This document shows positions 5,998 to 9,226 of a stretch of 9,226 nt of DNA, one piece after another. The stretch covers positions 1-9,226 of the forward strand of contig JBBQXZ010000192.1 of assembly GCA_038209145.1 (NCBI GenBank), in the 5' to 3' direction. The translations under genes were made by a program, and so were the position numbers. The notes beneath the pieces were generated by a model. The model made no database searches, was not told the DNA's origin, and worked only from the letters and a program-made list of their open reading frames with translations. Position 1 is the first letter of the stretch. Each line of letters begins with the position of its first letter. Origin of the DNA: Lunatibacter sp038209145 (lineage in GTDB: Bacteria > Bacteroidota > Bacteroidia > Cytophagales > Cyclobacteriaceae).

Positions 5998-7329
5998 TCA
6001 GGAAAATGCAGCAATCAGCAATATCAGTCCCATAGCCGTAAAAGAAAGGATAACGGTACCGATACTGTGTGAAAGGTAACCTTTTTTTATTTCCATGTTT
6101 GTCAGCTGTGTCATGGCCCAAAAGAAACTGTCGTTGGCATGGGAAACGGCGATGGCTCCAGCACCTATGGATAGCACCGTCAACACCTTTAGGGTTTCCG
6201 TGTCTAGCCCCAAGGTGGCCATTAGCGGCACCATGATGGACGCCGTAGTAACCAAAGCCACAGTGGATGAACCTTGGGCTGTTTTCAAAGCAAATCCCAT
6301 TAGAAATGGCAGCAGCAAACTGTAATTTCCCGACAACAGGGTAGCACTGACATGGTCTGCTATCCCGGAGTTTTCAAGCATCTTGCCAAAAACTCCACCT
6401 GCACCGGTAATAAGAATAACCGGAGCAGCAATAAGCAGGGCCTCCCCAAACCAGCCAGTAGAGGACAATAATTTCACATCAAATTTTTCCGGTAAGAAAA
6501 AAGATAAGAATACACCGATCAACAAGGCAATGATGGGGTTTCCGACGAATAAAATAAATAACGTAAAAAAATTATCGGATCCAAAGGGTTGTGTGGGATA
6601 GGCAGCTATGGAAGCCAACACAATTAAAAGCAAGGGGATGATTACAGGCATAAACGATTTTCCCAATGAGGGATACTTTTTAACTTTACCAACAGTTTCA
6701 ATTTCGGCAAACTCGGGTTCCAGTGGTATCTTTGAGAGAAAATACTTGCAATAAAAATAACAGGGAATCAATCCGACTGCGCTGACAATCAACCCCCAGA
6801 AAATAATCATGCCCAGGTCTGCTCCCAAAATGCCGGCTGCGGCTATCGGACCTGGTGTGGGGGGAACCAGTGCATGTGTTGCGGTAATCCCCAACGTCAA
6901 AGCCACCGTGGTAGCCAAAAAAGGGAGTTTTCCCTTATGGGACAGGGACTTATTGATTGGATTAAGCATGATAAACGCACTGTCTCCAAACACGGGAATC
7001 GACAGGATATATCCCGTAATCATCATGCCGAGCATGACGAACTTCTTTCCAATCCACGCCAGAATTTTTTGGGCGATGACAAAAGCACCACCGGTTTTTT
7101 CCAAAAAAGTCCCGATGATCACACCAAACAAAATCAATAAGCCAATACGGCCCAACACACCTCCAAAACCATCGGAAATTGATTTGATGATAAGGTCTGT
7201 GGACATGCCCGCAATCAGCCCATAGATAATTGCCCCAACAAACAAGGCGATAAATGGGTGTACATTAAATTTGATAATAGCTGTGAGAATCAGCGCAAGC
7301 GCAATAAGAACGGAGAGAAAAACGAACAT
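5998..7329 (-). CDS. GntP-family gluconate/sugar-acid:proton symporter
   Basis: Predicted 443-aa inner-membrane permease; characterised GntP members import gluconate and related sugar acids with protons. The protein is hydrophobic throughout, with about a dozen membrane segments. Family signatures are present: a Gly-rich GFGGVLGRIGLL stretch, IPVFGDSAFIML, THALVPPTPGP at residues 151-161, KTAQGSSTVAL and SHANDSFFW (S396 to W404). Length matches the roughly 440-residue family. A TTG at 7362 would extend it by 11 polar residues, but ATG 7329 puts the first membrane helix at the very N-terminus, as in known family members, so I prefer it. It is convergent with the sugar dehydrogenase operon and carries the zinc-ribbon gene downstream. 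The exact substrate is not readable. Confidence 0.93.
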   Translation of the reverse strand: MFVFLSVLIALALILTAIIKFNVHPFIALFVGAIIYGLIAGMSTDLIIKSISDGFGGVLGRIGLLILFGVIIGTFLEKTGGAFVIAQKILAWIGKKFVMLGMMITGYILSIPVFGDSAFIMLNPINKSLSHKGKLPFLATTVALTLGITATHALVPPTPGPIAAAGILGADLGMIIFWGLIVSAVGLIPCYFYCKYFLSKIPLEPEFAEIETVGKVKKYPSLGKSFMPVIIPLLLIVLASIAAYPTQPFGSDNFFTLFILFVGNPIIALLIGVFLSFFLPEKFDVKLLSSTGWFGEALLIAAPVILITGAGGVFGKMLENSGIADHVSATLLSGNYSLLLPFLMGFALKTAQGSSTVALVTTASIMVPLMATLGLDTETLKVLTVLSIGAGAIAVSHANDSFFWAMTQLTNMEIKKGYLSHSIGTVILSFTAMGLILLIAAFS

Positions 7330-7891
7330 GTCTGATAGGGTTGGGTTTATTTTGGATTTCAATTTACCTTTAAACTGTAATAATATTTAATATTTGGGTG
7401 TAAATCCATTTTTTCCCCAACTATTATCAACATAATTACCGGAACTGTTAACGAATTTATGTCCTTTATAACCTCCCACTGCTCTGGTCAATTCAAAATC
7501 CATTAAGGTTCTAACAGGCTGCCAGTTAAATTTCCCAATGGCTTTTTGATTACAGCCAAAGGTCATTTATGCTTTTTTCTATCCCAGAAATCAGGGCGTT
7601 CATCCCACTTTATTGCAAAAGTTTTGCTTTGGGCGTATTGTTGTCGTATGAAAACGACATCAAGGAAGCTTAATGACCTTAGAAAACCTTATTTCAAACT
7701 GATCATTATCATGGGATTGATCACTTGGATGAAAGATTATCGAAAAATAGATGATGCAACTCAGATTTTGAACTTAGACACAATTCCTTGGATATGCCGC
7801 CCAAAAGATCCCCCTGACAAAATTCCGGATAGTGTCACCTGTTCACTCCCCATTTTCCAACGTCTCCCAATTCACCCTGATAAACCAACAC
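7330..7891. other. Intergenic region between divergent permease and kinase genes
   Basis: This 562-nt gap should hold the promoters of both flanking genes, which diverge from it, but no convincing promoter boxes were recognised. It contains several competing small reading frames: a 59-codon minus-strand frame (7387-7566), a 41-codon minus-strand frame without a start codon just upstream (7563-7688), and a plus-strand frame (7546-7902) antisense to both. A 6-bp inverted repeat, TGTCGT (7642-7647) and ACGACA (7654-7659), and two TGATCA sites (7700-7705 and 7718-7723) are also present. It may be a decayed gene; nothing here is firmly assigned. Confidence 0.5.
7387..7566 (-). CDS. Possible 59-aa small protein or C-terminal gene remnant, unrecognised
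   Basis: An ATG at 7566-7564 opens 59 codons ending in TAA at 7389-7387. The product is mixed polar and aromatic (for example KFNWQPV, GGYKGHKF, DNSWGKNGF) and looks like folded protein rather than random AT-rich translation. It has no signal peptide or membrane segment. A minus-strand frame in another phase (7563-7688, ending WDERPDFWDRKKHK) stops at TGA overlapping this ATG as ATGA. That upstream frame has no start codon, so the pair may be the frameshifted tail of a decayed gene. The frame lies antisense to part of a plus-strand frame. I do not recognise a family. Confidence 0.3.
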   Translation of the reverse strand: MTFGCNQKAIGKFNWQPVRTLMDFELTRAVGGYKGHKFVNSSGNYVDNSWGKNGFTPKY

Positions 7892-9226
7892 ATGAAAAGT
7901 AAAAAACTGCCGTTTTATCAAATTGAGCGCTGGACCTTGATTTTTATCTTTCTAGCCATTATTTTGATAAATGTACTCAGCTTCAATAATTCATTTTCCA
8001 ATCCGGGACTTTCACTTTATTTTGCAAAAATCCTCATTCTATTGATCCTGTTTCTTTCCTTTTATTTTGTACAATACAGCCTGATTCCGGAATATTTGGA
8101 AAAGAAAAAAAAGGTCAAACCCATTTTAATGGCCATTTTAATTTTTGGTTTTTCATTTGGTTTGATTGCTGGTATTTCAGCTACGGCAGATATTTCTGAA
8201 ACCCTTTTCCTTCCTCTTTATTTTGGATCTATTGCAACCTATGTGGGTTATCTCGTTGTCGTATACATGTTGGATCAGATTCTTCTCCCACCCAATTTGA
8301 AGAATTACAGGGCATATAATGCCGTTAGGCTTGGAATGATATATGTATTTATACCAATTTTCTTGTTCCAAGCGCATTATTTTATTTCCCCTGTTATTTC
8401 AATCTTATTCGTGATCGTCCTTCCTAGCCTGGCCCTTATTTTAGTATATAGTTTCTTTTTAATCTACCAAAACAAGCGTGCGGGAAACCAAAAAGTAGCC
8501 CGCTTGTATTTTAGGCTGTTGCCTTTTGGAATCATACTGGTAACAAGTTTTGTTATCCTTGCCAACGATGGCCATCCTGTACTGTTTATTTTCGCCGTTG
8601 TTTTCGCACTTGTTACCAATATCATCCTTATTCCATTTTTCGAATTTCTTTTCAACAAATACGAAGCCTATCTGGGAGAAATTAATTCCTTGACAGTCCG
8701 AGTCGACCAAAGTTCTGCCAATCTTTCTTTTCTGCGGTCACAGATTAATCCCCACTTTTTATTTAACATTCTCAATACCCTGTATGGCGCTGCCCTTAAG
8801 GAAAACGCCGAAAAAACCGCTTCAGGCATCCAAAAGCTGGGAGATATGATGCGGTTTATGCTGCATGAGAATACACTGGAAAAAATCCCAGTCAAACATG
8901 AGAAGGATTACCTGAGCAATTACGTGGACTTGCAGGAATTGCGCATCAAAGGCCAAGAAAATATTTTAGTAACCTTTAACCGGTCCGAATCTCCTTGTAC
9001 GGGAGAAATGGCCCCGATGCTACTAATCCCATTTATTGACAACGCCTACAAACACGGAATCAGCATGCAGAAAAAATCCTGGGTCAATATCAATTTAAGA
9101 TGCCTGGCCGGGTCTGTACACCTGGATGTCACCAACAGCATCCACCGGACCAACCTTAAAGACCCCGAGTACAAATCTTCCGGAATTGGGCTGGAAAACG
9201 TGAGGCAACGCCTTAGACTGCTTTAT
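7892..9226 (+). CDS. LytS/YpdA-type sensor histidine kinase, C-terminus cut off by window
   Basis: The first 445 residues of a membrane sensor kinase are present; the frame is open to the window edge. About eight hydrophobic segments fill the N-terminal half (roughly 14-31, 42-62, 76-95, 107-126, 147-165, 167-191, 208-224, 229-250). A short linker leads to the His_kinase domain, with phospho-acceptor H288 in QINPHFLFN. The ATPase domain has an N-box around N384 (FIDNAYKHG) and a G-box at 431-434 (GIGL) followed by ENVRQRL. Only the last part of the ATPase domain should be missing. Members of this family normally phosphorylate a LytTR-type response regulator, often encoded next door, which would lie to the right. 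ATG 7892 follows no Shine-Dalgarno sequence, as usual in Bacteroidota, and puts the first helix near the N-terminus. The signal sensed is unknown. Confidence 0.93.
   Translation, partial: MKSKKLPFYQIERWTLIFIFLAIILINVLSFNNSFSNPGLSLYFAKILILLILFLSFYFVQYSLIPEYLEKKKKVKPILMAILIFGFSFGLIAGISATADISETLFLPLYFGSIATYVGYLVVVYMLDQILLPPNLKNYRAYNAVRLGMIYVFIPIFLFQAHYFISPVISILFVIVLPSLALILVYSFFLIYQNKRAGNQKVARLYFRLLPFGIILVTSFVILANDGHPVLFIFAVVFALVTNIILIPFFEFLFNKYEAYLGEINSLTVRVDQSSANLSFLRSQINPHFLFNILNTLYGAALKENAEKTASGIQKLGDMMRFMLHENTLEKIPVKHEKDYLSNYVDLQELRIKGQENILVTFNRSESPCTGEMAPMLLIPFIDNAYKHGISMQKKSWVNINLRCLAGSVHLDVTNSIHRTNLKDPEYKSSGIGLENVRQRLRLLY

Noticed and set aside
6809..7225. 138-codon plus-strand frame inside the GntP gene
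   Set aside because: It is antisense to the permease signature motifs and has no independent support.
7330..7362. TTG start giving an 11-residue longer GntP permease
   Set aside because: The added residues are polar and the family normally begins directly with the first membrane helix, as from ATG 7329.
7546..7902. Plus-strand 118-codon frame upstream of the kinase
   Set aside because: Composition is not protein-like overall, no family is recognised, its end overlaps the kinase start by 11 nt, and it is antisense to the better-looking minus-strand frames. It is not excluded as a small protein from ATG 7648.

Overview
The window looks like a chromosomal segment from a Bacteroidota bacterium, probably of the Cytophagales/Cyclobacteriaceae type. 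That placement is inferred from gene content and style: a membrane-anchored beta-propeller dehydrogenase with HEAT-like repeats and a C-terminal cytochrome c, a Tat-exported sugar isomerase-like TIM barrel, a LytS-type histidine kinase with many membrane segments, almost no Shine-Dalgarno sequences, AT-rich gaps and degenerate intergenic repeats. No RNA gene, CRISPR array, IS element or phage gene was recognised.

Layout. Positions 1-786 are a non-coding tandem array with an exact 148-bp period. It is organised as a 444-bp higher-order repeat and runs off the left edge. Positions 787-992 are an AT-rich leader. Three plus-strand genes follow in a tight operon: the dehydrogenase/cytochrome c fusion (993-3554, TTG start), a Tat-exported sugar phosphate isomerase/epimerase-like protein (3551-4630, 4-nt ATGA overlap) and a cytoplasmic short-chain dehydrogenase (4647-5429, 16-nt gap). 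A convergent gap with a degenerate 97-bp tandem duplication (5423-5600) separates these from a minus-strand pair: a GntP-family permease (7329 to 5998) and a YjdM/PhnA zinc-ribbon protein (5941 to 5600). The gap 7330-7891 holds small reading frames of uncertain status. From 7892 to the right edge runs a plus-strand sensor histidine kinase cut off by the window.

How the genes may work together (inference). The plus-strand operon looks like an oxidative sugar or sugar-acid module. The first two products act outside the cytoplasmic membrane, and the cytochrome domain would pass electrons to the respiratory chain. The SDR would reduce or oxidise a related compound in the cytoplasm. The convergent GntP permease imports gluconate-like sugar acids in known members, and the SDR resembles gluconate 5-dehydrogenase/KduD-type enzymes, so a shared sugar-acid route is plausible but unproven. 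The histidine kinase is probably unrelated or a local regulator; its response regulator would lie beyond the right edge.

The most unusual feature is the 148-bp array. Its only strongly divergent segment, a 28-nt linker, has three different sequences, and each can still form a short hairpin.
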